Assembly (NCBI GenBank): GCA_020465985.1
Contig: JAANYP010002031.1
Coordinates: 124,001 to 188,000 of the forward strand
DNA length: 64,000 nucleotides
From: Centrapalus pauciflorus
Taxonomy: Eukaryota; Streptophyta; Magnoliopsida; Asterales; Asteraceae
Reading direction: 5' to 3'
Made by a program: the position numbers and the translations under genes. Under the pieces are notes generated by a model that saw only the letters and a list, made by a program, of their open reading frames with translations, ran no database searches and had not been told where the DNA came from. Position 1 is the stretch's first letter. Every line of letters begins with the position of its first letter. Positions 20,940 to 31,900 of the stretch are shown piece by piece.

Positions 20940-23900
20940 TTAATCCATATTTACCATACCAATATTTGATACTAGAAAGGTGAATCTCCCTACATCAAAT
21001 GGTTTTGTAAATAGATCAGCTAACTGATCATCTGTATGAATTTTGGTAAGTTGGATTAATTTCTTTTCATTACAGTCCCTTATAAAATGCAATCTAATGT
21101 CAATATAAATAGGAGTATACAGGAAGTTCATACCATAGTCTCTCAGTTGATTCTAAATCCACATCACTTGGGAACAGCAGCTGGCAGCTGCAACGTATTC
21201 AGCTTCAGTAGATGAGGTGGAAACAGTGGTCTGCTTTTTGCACTACCAAGAGACCAGTCTTGTTCCTGGATATTGACATCCACCAGTTGTGGATTTTCTG
21301 TATATGTTGCAACCTCCATAGTCACTATCAGAATAAGCTGTTAGTTCAAGAGGGGAGTCCTTAGGATACCGTAGGCCCAAGTTTGGTTAACCCATGAGGT
21401 ATCTAAAGATTCTCTTAACAGCAAACAGATGTGAATCCTTTGGAGCACAATAAAACCTGGCACAAACACAAACAGCAAATATTATAACAGGTCTAGAAGA
21501 TGCGAGATACATTAGGGAACCTATCAAGGATCTGTATAAATGAATATCCACATCTACTCCTTCTGTATCAGCATCAAGCTGTTTATGAGTGTCCATTTGT
21601 GTGCTCGCAACTTTGGTGTCCTTGTATCCAAACTTTTCAAGGATGTCATTCACATACTTTGATTGACTTATAAAAAGTCCAGTGGGTTTCTGCTTGACCT
21701 GCAATCCTAGAAAGAAAGTTAGTTCCCCCATTGAACTTATTTGAAACTTCTTGTGCATAAAAGTTTTAAATTCGTTGCAATGAATGTCATTTGTTGATCC
21801 AAAGATGATATGATCAACATAGATCTGAAGAAGAAGAATCTCTGATTTGATGGACTTTGTGAATAATGTCTAGTCCAGAGTGCCTCTCTTGAATCCATTC
21901 TGTAGCAGACATGAAGACAAAGTGTCATAGCATGCTCTTGGAGCTTGGTGGAGTCCATAGAGGGCTTTGTCTAATTTGTAGACTCTGTCTGGATACTTAT
22001 AATCCTCAAATCCAGGGGATTGACACACATAAACCTCTTCTTCGATTGTACCATATAAGAATGCTGATTTCACATCCATTTAGTACACTTTGAACCCTTT
22101 GAAGTTGGCATAAGCTAGAAACAGTCTGATGGCTTCTATCCTTGCTATCCTTGCTTTGTTCTTGATCACTATACCTTTCTCATCCTTCTTGTTTCTGAAC
22201 ACCCATCTTGTACCAATTTCCCTCTTACCTTTAGGCAAGTCAACTAGAGTCCATACATTATGAATCTTGAATTGCAAAAGTTCTTCTTGCATTACCTCAA
22301 ATCAAGATGGATCTTTCAGTGCCTCATATGCCTTCTTAGGCTCCAATTGTGACATGAAGCACGCATGTTCAAAGGCAGCTAGACTGAATTCAGGGACTGC
22401 TGATTCAGCATCAGTGGATTCCTTGTGAATCATTGTCCTTATTTGCACAAGAGTGCGTGGATCTCCCATTATCTGGTTGAGGGGATGATACTTGTGAACC
22501 CTGAGTGTAGGTTCTCTTTCTATCTGAAATGAGCTTTCCAGATTAGTATCATCACCTTCTGCACCACTTGAGGATTCTGCTTCAGTAATAGTTTGATCAG
22601 AAGATGGAACTGTTTCCCTATTGGATGGAGCTGTTATTTCAGGACTTGGAATTGGCACTTCAAACTCTATAGTTATGTCTTGTTGATCAATCAGGACCCC
22701 TGGTGGGTCACAAGAGTGAAGTGGCAGTACAGTGTACTCATTCCATGTAGCAGAATCTGTAATTGTTGGAAACTTTGTGCCAGCAGCTTGAATATCTGTG
22801 TTACTAGCATGAGAATTTGTTAGTGAATCTAAATCAAACAACCAATCAGGACCAGTGCCTTTGACATTTGTAGTGTTTTCATTAAACTCAACATTAGCAC
22901 ATTCTTCAAGTATTTTAGATACACAGTTATGTACCCTATAGGCTTTGCTTTGAATAGAGTATCCTACAAAGAATCCTTCTTCAGCCTTACTTCCAAAGTT
23001 TCCTAAGTGAGTTTTAGTATGAAGAATGGTGCATGAACAGCCAAAATGCTTTAAGAAGGCTACTAAGGGAATCCTGTGATGGAATAACTCAGAGGGAGTT
23101 TTCCCTTGTGACTGAACAACTTGAACCCTATTTAGAACAGAGCAGGCTGTGTTTACTTCCTCTGCCCATAAGGTCATTGGCAGTTTGGAATCAGCTAGCA
23201 TGGTTCAAGCAGCCTCTATTAGAGTTTTATTCTTCCTTTCAGCTACACCATTTTGTTGTGGAGTTCTAGGTGCACTGTATTGCCTTGCAATGCCTTTAGA
23301 CTAACAGAAACTGTTTAGGATATGATTTTTAAATCAGTTCCATTGTCTGACCTGATCACCTTAACTTTTAAATTGGATTGGTTTTCAATCTTAAGAATAA
23401 AAGACTTGACTATCTCAGCAGTTTCATCCTTAATTCTAAGAAAATAAATCCATGTAAACCTGGTGAAATCATCAACAATGACTAGATAGTAAGCTCTTCT
23501 ATTCAAACTCAAAACAGATGTTGGACCAAAAAGATCCATATGAATAAGATGAAGAGCAGATGAGATTGAATTTACTTCTTTGGCCATATGAGAAGTTTTG
23601 TGTTGCTTGCCTTTGAGACATGCTACACAATGATCATCACATACGAACTCCTTTTGTGGTAAACCTCTTACCAAGTTCTTTTTGACTAAAACATTCATAG
23701 ATTTGAAGTTCATGTGACACATCCTTCTGTGCCAAAGAGCAGACTCATTTGATGATGCTTTGGATATCAAACAGCTTAATGTATTTGATTTGGATAAAAG
23801 ATCCGTATCCAAACAGTAGACATTGTGATTTCTTGGTGTTCTAAGTAAAACACGATTTTCAGGTATTTTCAAATCTTTTGAAAGGACAATGCACTCAGAG

Positions 23901-24178
23901 TCTGTGAACAAAACAATATTTTGTTTATCACATATTTGAGACACACTAAGTAAATTGTACTTCAGCTGTTGAACATACAAAACATCATTGAATATCATAT
24001 TGCCTGCTTTGACAGTACCCTTACTTGTTACCTTACCTCCCTTGGAATCTCCACCAAATGCAACAAACCCTCCTTCAAAGCTTTTAAAATTTGACAATCA
24101 TTCAGAGTTGTCTGTCATGTGCCTAGAGCATCCACTGTCCATATGCCATCTTGTCTTATGTTGGGTCCTGTGGTTGCC
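20940..24178 (-). pseudogene. pol: copia pol of element F (AP, integrase, RT, RNase H)
   Basis: Read leftwards. The protease region has MDSGCSRHMTD near 24120-24150. The GAG-pre-integrase zinc motif in 23315-24097 has ALWHRRMCHMNF and CVACLKGKQHK. The integrase core has HMDLFGP and RSDNGTDL, then is broken near 23300. An integrase-RT linker follows (22302-23201, VGYSIQSKAYRV). RT fragments are 22080-22292, 21870-22079 (MDVKSAFLYGTIEEEVYV) and 21387-21758. RNase H lies near 21130-21360, with its tail DLFTKPFDVGRF ending at 20940. Frameshifts or stops separate the blocks and the YVDD segment is damaged, so the enzyme is dead. All domains are in standard copia order. Confidence 0.9.
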
Positions 24179-24203
24179 CTGCACAGAAAAAGCTTAGTTA
24201 GTA
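24179..24203 (-). promoter_or_regulatory. candidate 3' splice site between gag and pol (element F)
   Basis: The minus strand carries TACTAAC (24197-24203), then TAAGC, TTTTTCTGTGCAG ending at 24179, just before the protease segment. The branch-like motif contains Gag's in-frame TAA stop. The match to the branch point, pyrimidine tract and AG consensus is very good; function is inferred. Confidence 0.55.
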
Positions 24204-26000
24204 GTGGAGTAAACCCAAACCAAATTGGTTTTGGGTTGTCCTTGTGCATTGACATAACTAAACATTGTTTGTGTCTTTTTAAACTTAGTGAGATCCACTG
24301 GTGGATTATGTGAAGAGTATTTAGTTATGACATGAGGTATCCAGATGTTCTTTCCAAACTTTTCATTAACAGTGTCAGAAGACCCACTACGAGTTCCAGT
24401 TTTAGACTTAGTAGTTTGAACTGGATTCTGAGTGCTAACAGCTTCAGAATTTGCACTACCAGTTCCAACTTTTTACTTAACAGTCTCAACACTTGCATTA
24501 GCAGTTTGATCTGTGTTTTTGCCTTTAACACACCATACCTTTTTTATGTTTGCTTTGGATTTTGCTAGAACTTGTTTTTGGTGTGTAGGCTGTCTTTTGT
24601 TGACTTTTAAGTACCTGTGATCAACTGTCTTCTTTGGAATTGGTGTGACAGGTGTTTTTGCCTTTGAAATTTTTGAGTTTTGAACAATGGCCTGTTTTTT
24701 AACCACAGTCTGTTTTGTAGCAGATGGTTTATATAAACAATGCGTGGCGAAATGATTTTTCCTGCCACAATGGAAACATCTTTTGACTGTTTTGATTGGA
24801 GAACCAGTTTTATGAGACCATAACTGGTTCTTGTTCCTTTGATTTCCCCGCACCTGCTGCTGTGTGGGAAACTTTTGGACACCATGCTTTTGGCATGTGC
24901 ACATTGGAATAGTCTTTCCCTTTTTATTAGTTTTTGAAGAAGATGCAATATTACAGTTAGAAGGTACAAAAACATGTGGAGCATTATTGCATACACTCAT
25001 CTTCTCTTTTCCTTTCGCACTGTGGGTTTTGATGAAACTGGAAGTAGGAGGTCTTATAGATGCACTCATTGTTTTGGAGTTACTCTCAGCTTCTTTATAC
25101 TCACAACCTTCATTTGGAATCAATTCTTCTTTAGATTCAGGCTTGTCCTCAAGGATAGGATCTACAGATTTCATATTCTCATCTAATGGTTCATTTACAA
25201 GTTTGTCAGCAATTTCACTCATAGGATGAATGTATTTGTTGTTGTATGGGGGTGGAGTAGCTTTATATCCTATACCTTCCTTAGGATTGAGTTGAGATTT
25301 TACCCTATCTTTAAATCGGACTTCCATTAGGTATTCTAGCTTTTGATTTGCCAGTTTGAAGCTACCCAAATCTATATTTATAGAATCTACTTTCTTGTTA
25401 GCTTCTAACACCTTCTGTTCAGCCTCATCTAGTTTCATATTTAGTGTCTCTATTTTCTCATTCAGCTCATTTTTCTCCCACTCATGATATGTTCTATCAT
25501 ATCCCATCTGAATCTCATTATCCGTATAGTCATTGATATGTTTTTCAAGATCTTCTATAGCCTGCATACACTTGTATCTCCTTTCTTCCATTTTAGCTAG
25601 AGTTTTGCACATGCTCTCATTATGATCTCTGTACTTTTTAACCATATTTTTGCATGTTTGAGAGCAGAGTTTAGCATTTACCTCAGATTGTAGTTCAGTG
25701 GAGGTGACAGTTGATGTTTCTGCCATAAGAGCTTGATTTTGAAACTCTTCTTCTGTCTGGTCACTCCAGTCAAACACATTGTCTTCTTGAGAGACAAGAG
25801 CTTGTGAGGATGAAGTTTGATTTGTTTGCTGGGGTCTTGGTGGATGCTGACCTTGGGATCTGCACTCTCTAGCAAAGTGGCCAAGCTTGTGGCATTTAAA
25901 TCACTTAACCTTTGATTTATCAAATGTTGGCTTGCCTTCTGTTCGGGATTGAAAGTTTGGTCTGCCAGTTCTTTTCAATTATCTTTTGGCCCTCATAGTA
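24204..26000 (-). pseudogene. gag: copia gag of element F (zinc knuckles and coiled coil)
   Basis: The largest open block (24473-25777, 434 codons) is a long coiled coil (KTLAKMEERRYKCMQAIEDL), a linker and a CCHC zinc knuckle CFHCGRKNHFATHC near 24730-24770. Upstream, at about 25850-25900, is a first knuckle, CHKLGHFARECRS, preceded by a stop where its first Cys region is read. The protein stops making sense at 26000, so the capsid-type N-terminal domain is absent, replaced by an LTR fragment. A two-knuckle Gag with a coiled coil between the knuckles is shared with element A. Confidence 0.85.
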
Positions 26001-26184
26001 TGTTAGGCACAAAAAGGCCTCAGTCAAACCTGCTCTACATCTGAGGGGGATATTTTTTAATCAAACCTGTTGATGCACTTGAAGGTATAATTTAAGGCAT
26101 GTTTATGCCTTATTGGAAACTGAAAAGTGATTTGCAATATCAGCCCAAAGCTGTTAACCATGTTGCATTTGTTGCAACAAAGGC
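26001..26184 (+). repeat. truncated copy of LTR G
   Basis: It starts TGTTAGGCACAAAAAGGCC and matches 30832-31014 for about 184 bp, then diverges abruptly after CAAAGGC. It joins F's truncated gag on the left and C's leader on the right, so it marks a recombination or deletion junction. Confidence 0.8.
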
Positions 26185-26362
26185 TGTGTGTTTGGAGTTA
26201 AAATCTGATGCTTATATCAATCCTTCAATGAAATTTTAAGATTATTTCATTCACAGAATCAAAATCCCAACGAGATTTTCAAAAAATTTTCAGTTTCTTC
26301 GATGAAGAACAGTTCGTAGAAAAAAATTTTATATTCAAATTCACTAAAATGTTACCATATTT
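26185..26362 (-). other. leader remnant of element C
   Basis: AT-rich sequence between the G fragment and C's PBS. There is no gene. Confidence 0.6.
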
Positions 26363-26375
26363 GGCTCTGATACCA
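26363..26375 (-). other. primer-binding site of element C
   Basis: The minus strand reads TGGTATCAGAGCC, complementary to the initiator Met tRNA 3' end, two bases from the LTR at 26378. Confidence 0.92.
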
Positions 26376-26377
26376 AT

Positions 26378-26689
26378 TGATAATTCAATACCAACAATGC
26401 AATTCCCAATTAAACAATTAAGAACAACTAGATCTACACAAAGACTGAATGATTTGTATTTAAGAATATAGAAGATATTACAGTAAATGCCAATTTCTCT
26501 CTTTGACATTCTATGCACGAAACACAATTTTGAAATGTTAGATCTGTATTCTTCTTCTTCTGAACTCTACTCTCTACAGTACATAGTATTCCTATTTATA
26601 TACAATTACAAGTATTGTATATTTACAATATGAACCCTGAAATTTTACAATAAAATTGTTTTCAACTCTATTAATAAATGTTCCCAACA
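26378..26689 (-). repeat. 5' LTR of element C (312 bp)
   Basis: Partner of 12337-12649, with TGATAATTC at the left and CCCAACA at the right on the plus strand. The minus-strand TATA box TATATAAATA lies at 26593-26602. Confidence 0.92.
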
Positions 26690-27289
26690 ATCATTTATTA
26701 CAAACGGTTCGGAAACATTTCCCAACCTATATATACACATTATTGAACCTATTTCAACCATCAAAACACCATTTTTACTCATTATTATAATCAAGAGTTA
26801 ATAAGAACTCTAACCTGAGTTTTTGAGTTAAACCCACCACAATACATCAAAACTTGCATATTATGTTTCTAGACGATGAATCTAACATTATTCACTACTT
26901 TTCTTTTGAGATCACTGATTACTAATCATTCTCAATAAAACCCATTTGGGATTCTCATTTTCTTTAAATGAAGATGATGGGGAGAAGAAAGAAAGTAAAA
27001 TTCTTAAAAGTAAGACCGGATACCTTTTTAGATCTTCAAAAAATCGTATGAAGCTTCCACAAATCAGATTTTGTTCTTCTTTACCAAGGAACTCTCTATA
27101 TCTTTTCTCTTCTTTTTTGAATGGAGGTTGAAAAAGGAGAATAAAAAGCAAGAGATGAAATATCCCTTTTGCTTTTTCTTTTAAGTCCCTAGACTTCTCT
27201 TTATTTAGAAACAAGTCATTTGGATTTATTTGCATTTCTTTTAAAATCCTTTTTTTTCAAAATCAACACACACACACACAGAGAGAGAG

Positions 27290-27357
<68 letters not shown>

Positions 27358-27490
27358 ATGATGATAATAATAATATTAATTTCTACACAAAGCATACATT
27401 TATGTGTCACAAAATTTATTAATATTCCAAATTCGTATTTTTCAAGATAAATATTAACAATTAAATATTAAACATTTAGGTCGTTAAACA
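26690..27490 (-). repeat. 5' LTR of element D, outer part
   Basis: Continuation of the LTR split by C. Together the two parts make about 2.28 kb. It ends ...TTAAACA at 27490; the minus strand begins TGTTTAACGACC. Left of element C the break is at 12336. No gene is seen; the open frames here are simple-sequence artefacts. Confidence 0.72.
27266..27354. repeat. compound microsatellite (CA)n(GA)n(TA)n
   Basis: CA repeats at 27266-27280, GA repeats to 27294 and TA repeats to about 27354, inside element D's LTR. Confidence 0.95.
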
Positions 27491-28930
27491 ATTGAATTAG
27501 TATGATCTAAGCCTTGGCTGAATGTTTGTGTATCTGCATCAGATGTAGAAACAGAATTAGACTTAGGAATAAGATACAAAAATTCAATAAGAGTGTCTAA
27601 ATCTTCTTGGTTTGTGGTTTTCATTGATCCAGATTGGGTCTGAATTGGTTCCGAAGAACGTATAGGAACCTGTTTTGAACTGAGTTGTTCAAAAGCATTT
27701 TTGGAATATGCTAATTCATCGAATGTGATGTTCACACTCTCTTTAACTATCTTGGTTCGTTTGTTTTACCCCGATACAAAGTAGAGTTCTTACCGAGAAT
27801 TATCTTTGTCGTTCAGAATGAAACATTTGCAACTAAAGACATGAAAGTATTTGAAATTATGGGCACGCTTATTAATAATCCCATAGGATGTTTTACCAAA
27901 TAATTTGTTAATGATGGACCGATTTTGAGTAGAGCGTGCAGTATCTACAGCTTCAGCCCAGAAGTGGAGAGGCAGCTTGTTGTATGTGATCATTGATTTG
28001 GTTGCTTCAACAAGGTTGCGATTTCTTCGTTCCACAACACTATTCTATTGTGGAGTTCTGGTAGCCCAAAATTGGTGGGTTATGCCGACGGAATCCAGGA
28101 ATGCAGATAACACCTTCTTTTTGAACTCTGCACCATTATTTGTGCGGATAGCTTGGGCTTGAAGTTGAATATTAACATGAGTCATTTTTAGAAATGAAAT
28201 GATCAAATATGGTGTCTCGTCCTTCGTGCATAGGAATTTCACCCACGTATATCTTGAATAGTCGTCGAACATCACTAATATGTATTTCTTGGCATTTATA
28301 CTCTTAACGCGTATTGATCCACAGAAGTCCATGTGAATTAACTCTGGGGGCTGTGTAGTGTTTGACACAGAATTCGGTTAGTGGGATGCCTTCTTAAATT
28401 TACTTTTTTCGTAGGCAGCATACAGTTGATCTTTGTCGAACTTCATATCTGGTAGGCCCTGAACAAGTCGATTTGATTCAAGCTTGGTTACGTTTTTGAA
28501 ATTCAGATGAGAGAATCTATTGTGCCATAAACAAGACTGTTGTGATGTTGCTTTAGAAAGTAGGGAAATCGTCTTGTTGACTTTCGCTTTGGACAAGTCA
28601 ATGGGGTAGAGGTTAAAGCGTCTAGTTCCAGCAAGGTTTCTTTACCCGAGGGACACCGAATGCTGCATCTCATGGCTTTGAATGAAACATTAAGTCCTTT
28701 ATCCATAGTTGGCTGATACTGGATAAGTCGTGACCAAGACCTTGGACGTAAGAGACTTGAGTGATTTTGAGATTATCCATGTCAGGATCTCCAAACCCTC
28801 TAATTTGAGCACACCCGTTGTTGCTGAATTATACAGACCCACCATCAGATGTTGTGATGTTCGAGAGAAAATATTTCCTACCAGTCATGTGCCTTGAGTA
28901 TCCAGAGTCTAATATCCATACATTGTTTGC
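27491..28930 (-). pseudogene. pol: copia pol of element E: AP, GAG-pre-integrase, integrase
   Basis: Leftwards from 28930: a protease-like LDSGYSRHMTG (Tyr in place of the usual Cys or Ala), then the GAG-pre-integrase domain (28378-28706) with CLWHNRFSHLNF and damaged downstream cysteines. The integrase core (28045-28368) has HMDFCGSIRVKS, DDYSRYTWV and RTNNGAEF, where the usual RSDNG Asp is Asn. The end of the core is in 27790-28035 (ERRNRNLVEATKSM). The linker to RT (27484-27735) is cut by element D. Several frames are needed, so this is a pseudogene. Confidence 0.87.
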
Positions 28931-28952
28931 CTGAAAGCAAAAGTCCGATCAG
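28931..28952 (-). promoter_or_regulatory. candidate 3' splice site between gag and pol (element E)
   Basis: On the minus strand CTGAT (28948-28952) is followed by CGGACTTTTGCTTTCAG, with the AG at 28931-28932, directly before the ANNVWILDSG protease segment. In-frame stops lie just upstream. Confidence 0.45.
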
Positions 28953-31900
28953 TGTGTAACGAATTTGAACTACAGTTCCTGAATTATTTGTTCAGAAGCC
29001 ATCTGAGTGAAGTGTGGGTCCTAATCCGAGGTTAAGTGACCTTTGGTACACATATTTTTATGATATATAGCTTTTGACCGATTAACATTGATAATAAGGT
29101 TTTTAAGAACTGAACCGACGTTGTTCGCATATGAAGTACACTTAATGTCTTTGTTGGCAGGAAGACATGATTTAGGAATCCATACAGATTTGTATACTAC
29201 AGGTCTGGCAGATTCCTTTTTAACATTTTGTTTGGGTTTTGGATGACATTTTTTATGTTTGAGTACAGGAGGAGAGTTAAACAATGCAGGCATAGACAAA
29301 CCAACTGGTGATTTATACAATTCAAACAACTTCTTAAAAGAATATTTCTTAACAGTAATATCATTCAAAACATCACATTTAGTCAAGCAGTACTAGAAAT
29401 AAAATCAACCACAGTTTTGTCTTTGATTACATTGGAAACAAAAGAATCAGAAATAACATTATTTCCTCCTGCATTCTTTAGTTGGAATTCCTTCTTTGGT
29501 GTCGTACCTTTAGGTCTTACTCTGTAGTCTGAAATGAAATGCACACATTTGTAAGATTTAGCAGATTGAGACTCAATGACCGTTTTGTGCTATTTTTGTG
29601 TCTGAGGATTCTTCTTGACCTTTTTACAGGAACAAGTAGAATTTTCGGAAACATTCTTGGAAGAATCTGATCATGTTCAGTAACAGGAACGATCATCGGG
29701 GCTTTGCCTTTCTGTATTTCCAATAGATGTTGTTTTCGTTGTTCAGGATATGAGTCTTTGGCTTCGGATTGATTTTCAACATTCGAATTGTTGATGACAG
29801 AATCTATTGGATTCAAACAGTTTTGGTTAGGAACAAGTTGAGATTCCTGCCCCTGAATGATGGCTCGAAGTTGTTGTCGTTCCTTGTCAAATGATTTAAC
29901 ATCATGTTTAAAATTTTGTTCTCGAATTATTAACAATCTTCTTGCCTCGTTGAAGTCATTTCCTCTCTTAAGAAAGTATTTATGTCTGCATCAAACAAAT
30001 CTTTTGTTTTTTTAATGGTTAACTCAAGGGCATGAATTCTATCAGTTTGTTGTGAATTGTAAGCTAGAGAAGAGTTGAGTCGAGAAATTTCAGCCTCAAG
30101 TTCTCATATTTTCTTTAAAAAATCTACCCATTCTTGCTCAAAATATCATGATATAGTTTCCAATATCTATTCTAAATTAGAAGCCAGTTGTTCTATAACA
30201 GACTATGGTAAATATTTTGGAGGTTTTGGCAAGGTCGAGTCAGGTGTAATTTCTTTTGGTTCAACGAATTCCTCTTCTCTGAAGGATTTGTCTAATTTTC
30301 CTTGGAGAGAGTCATGGTATAACCAATTTTATACAAACTTAATTTACGGGATATCAGATCATGCTCGTTTTTCTACTTCCTCGGCTGACACTTCCAGCCA
30401 AGTTTTGTTATAGGGCATTACGAATCCCTGACCCATGGTATCAATATTAAATAATAGACTTTTCCTTTTATTGATCATCTCTTCAATGACTCTGGGACCC
30501 ATAAACCCTAAACCATCTGTAGATTTTAATTCTCTAGGCTTATAAATGTTTATGGTTTGATCAGTTTGTCCATGTTTATGAAATTTATATTCCATGTCTT
30601 TGAGTTTTTCTCTTAGCTTGGTTCTCTCGGCCAAAACAAACTCGTATTTCTGAATGCATTCATATTTATCTACCTTAAGCATTTGATGTGTGTATTCTAG
30701 TTTAGATATTTTGAACGACAAATCCTTTTTCTCGTTACTAGCCTTAGATACCTCTGCTTGGGAAACTCAAATGTTTGATTTCAAATCAGACTTTTAATTT
30801 TGAGAATTTCTAAGAGCAGTATGAAAGGCACTGTTAGGCACAAAAAGGCCTAAGCCAAACATGCTCTACATCTTAAAGGGAGATTTTTAATCAAACATGT
30901 TTGATGCACTTGAAGGTATAATTTAAGGCCTGTTAATGCCGTATTGAAACTAGAAAAGTGATTTACAATATAAGTCAAAGCTGTTTACCCTGTTGCATTC
31001 GTTGCTACAAAGGCAGATTGTCCAAGTTGTTCTGTCTGCTGAAGTGACTTGACATAAACTGTCTACACTGCTCTGTTCTATTAAGCAGCTTGGACAAATT
31101 GTAAGTGTTCTGTTCTTTGTGAGCAGAACCTGTTCTTTGTGAACAGAACCTGTTCTTTGTGAACAGAACCTAATCTTTGTGAACAGGCCAAACACTTCAT
31201 GGAATATGTTTCCAAGTCCTCATGTATTGTTTTTGGCTACAAGATCAGTTTACAAGTCGAAGACAAAGTGTATAACCGAAACTGCCAAAGCTGCCTACGC
31301 TGTTCTGTTACATGAAGATAAAGAGGATATTTGAAATGGGTGACAGACCATTTCTTATATCAAAAAGGCCATTACGAAAGAAGAAAGACGCAAAGTTGAC
31401 ATTCCTCTTTTGGTTAAAGCCTTATGCAACAGAGACAAAAAGGAAAAGACAAAGATTCTGCCACATGAAGACAAGTCTTCTTTTTTTTTTCAGAATGTGC
31501 AGAAAAGTTGTTTTTTCATTTTGGAAAGACATCACACTATCTCATCGTCCAATGTAGAAGCTTCACTGAGATTCTCAGTGAGAGTATAAAAGGAAGCTTC
31601 TAAAGATTGTGAGAAAACCAAGAGTGAGAAATCAGATCATGCATTGAAATGTGTTTTTCCATGCATGCAAGTCTGCTTGAATAAAACAGTATCGCGTGTC
31701 TAAGCTGTTCTTATTCAAGCTTTCCATCTGTGTCTTGTAAAATCAGTGAGTTCATCTAAGTGAGTGTATTCAATGTATCTAGTTTGACTGTGTCTTAGAT
31801 TAGTTGAACATCTGTTGTATCTGTCGTCTCAGCTTGAACCTTTCCGCAGTAAAGCTTATTTGTAATTAACACTTGTTAATAGTATAAATAAACATTGAGA

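Larger units (their letters stand above)
16930..26000 (-). mobile_element. Sirevirus-like copia element F, 5'-truncated, inside C
   Basis: Reading right to left: gag from its first zinc knuckle, pol, aORF, PPT and a 3' LTR. The gag N-terminus, leader and 5' LTR are missing, and the left of the gag abuts a fragment of LTR G at 26001. The motif AGCAGCTTGA recurs in the 3' LTR (17360-17420), in the pol-aORF spacer (20804-20839) and inside pol (about 22780), which links the LTR to this body. The LTR left edge near 16930 is uncertain because no partner LTR is present. Confidence 0.65.
12337..26689 (-). mobile_element. composite copia element C (LTR to LTR)
   Basis: Two near-identical short LTRs (313 and 312 bp) bound 14.4 kb, with a PBS inside the right LTR and a PPT inside the left, so the element reads right to left. 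The flanks are CTCAT (12332-12336) and ATCAT (26690-26694), a 5-bp target duplication with one mismatch, and both sides continue as element D's LTR. The interior is not a simple element. C's own leader (26185-26362), a gag remnant (14700-16330) and a 3' region (12650-14690) remain. Element F and a scrap of LTR G lie between the leader and the gag remnant. Which parts were inserted and which recombined is not certain. Confidence 0.75.
7568..27490 (-). mobile_element. Ty3/gypsy element D (interrupted, 5' half)
   Basis: This is a gypsy element on the minus strand. Reading right to left it shows a 5' LTR (split by element C), PBS, gag, protease, RT and part of RNase H. It is cut at 7568 by element B; integrase and the 3' LTR must lie left of the window. 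The reading frames carry many stops and frameshifts, so D is old and dead. Its LTR edge at 27490 falls inside the pol gene of copia element E, so D jumped into E. The right target duplication would be ATTGA (27491-27495); the other copy is out of view. Confidence 0.85.

Noticed and set aside
27216..27450. Open frames coding IYIYIY runs (also near 38750, 49640 and 57700)
   Set aside because: These are translations of TA microsatellites without start context or conservation.
31109..31186. CRISPR-like direct repeats (CTGTTCTTTGTGAACAGAAC-like)
   Set aside because: A simple four-unit tandem repeat inside a plant LTR; no spacers and not a prokaryote.
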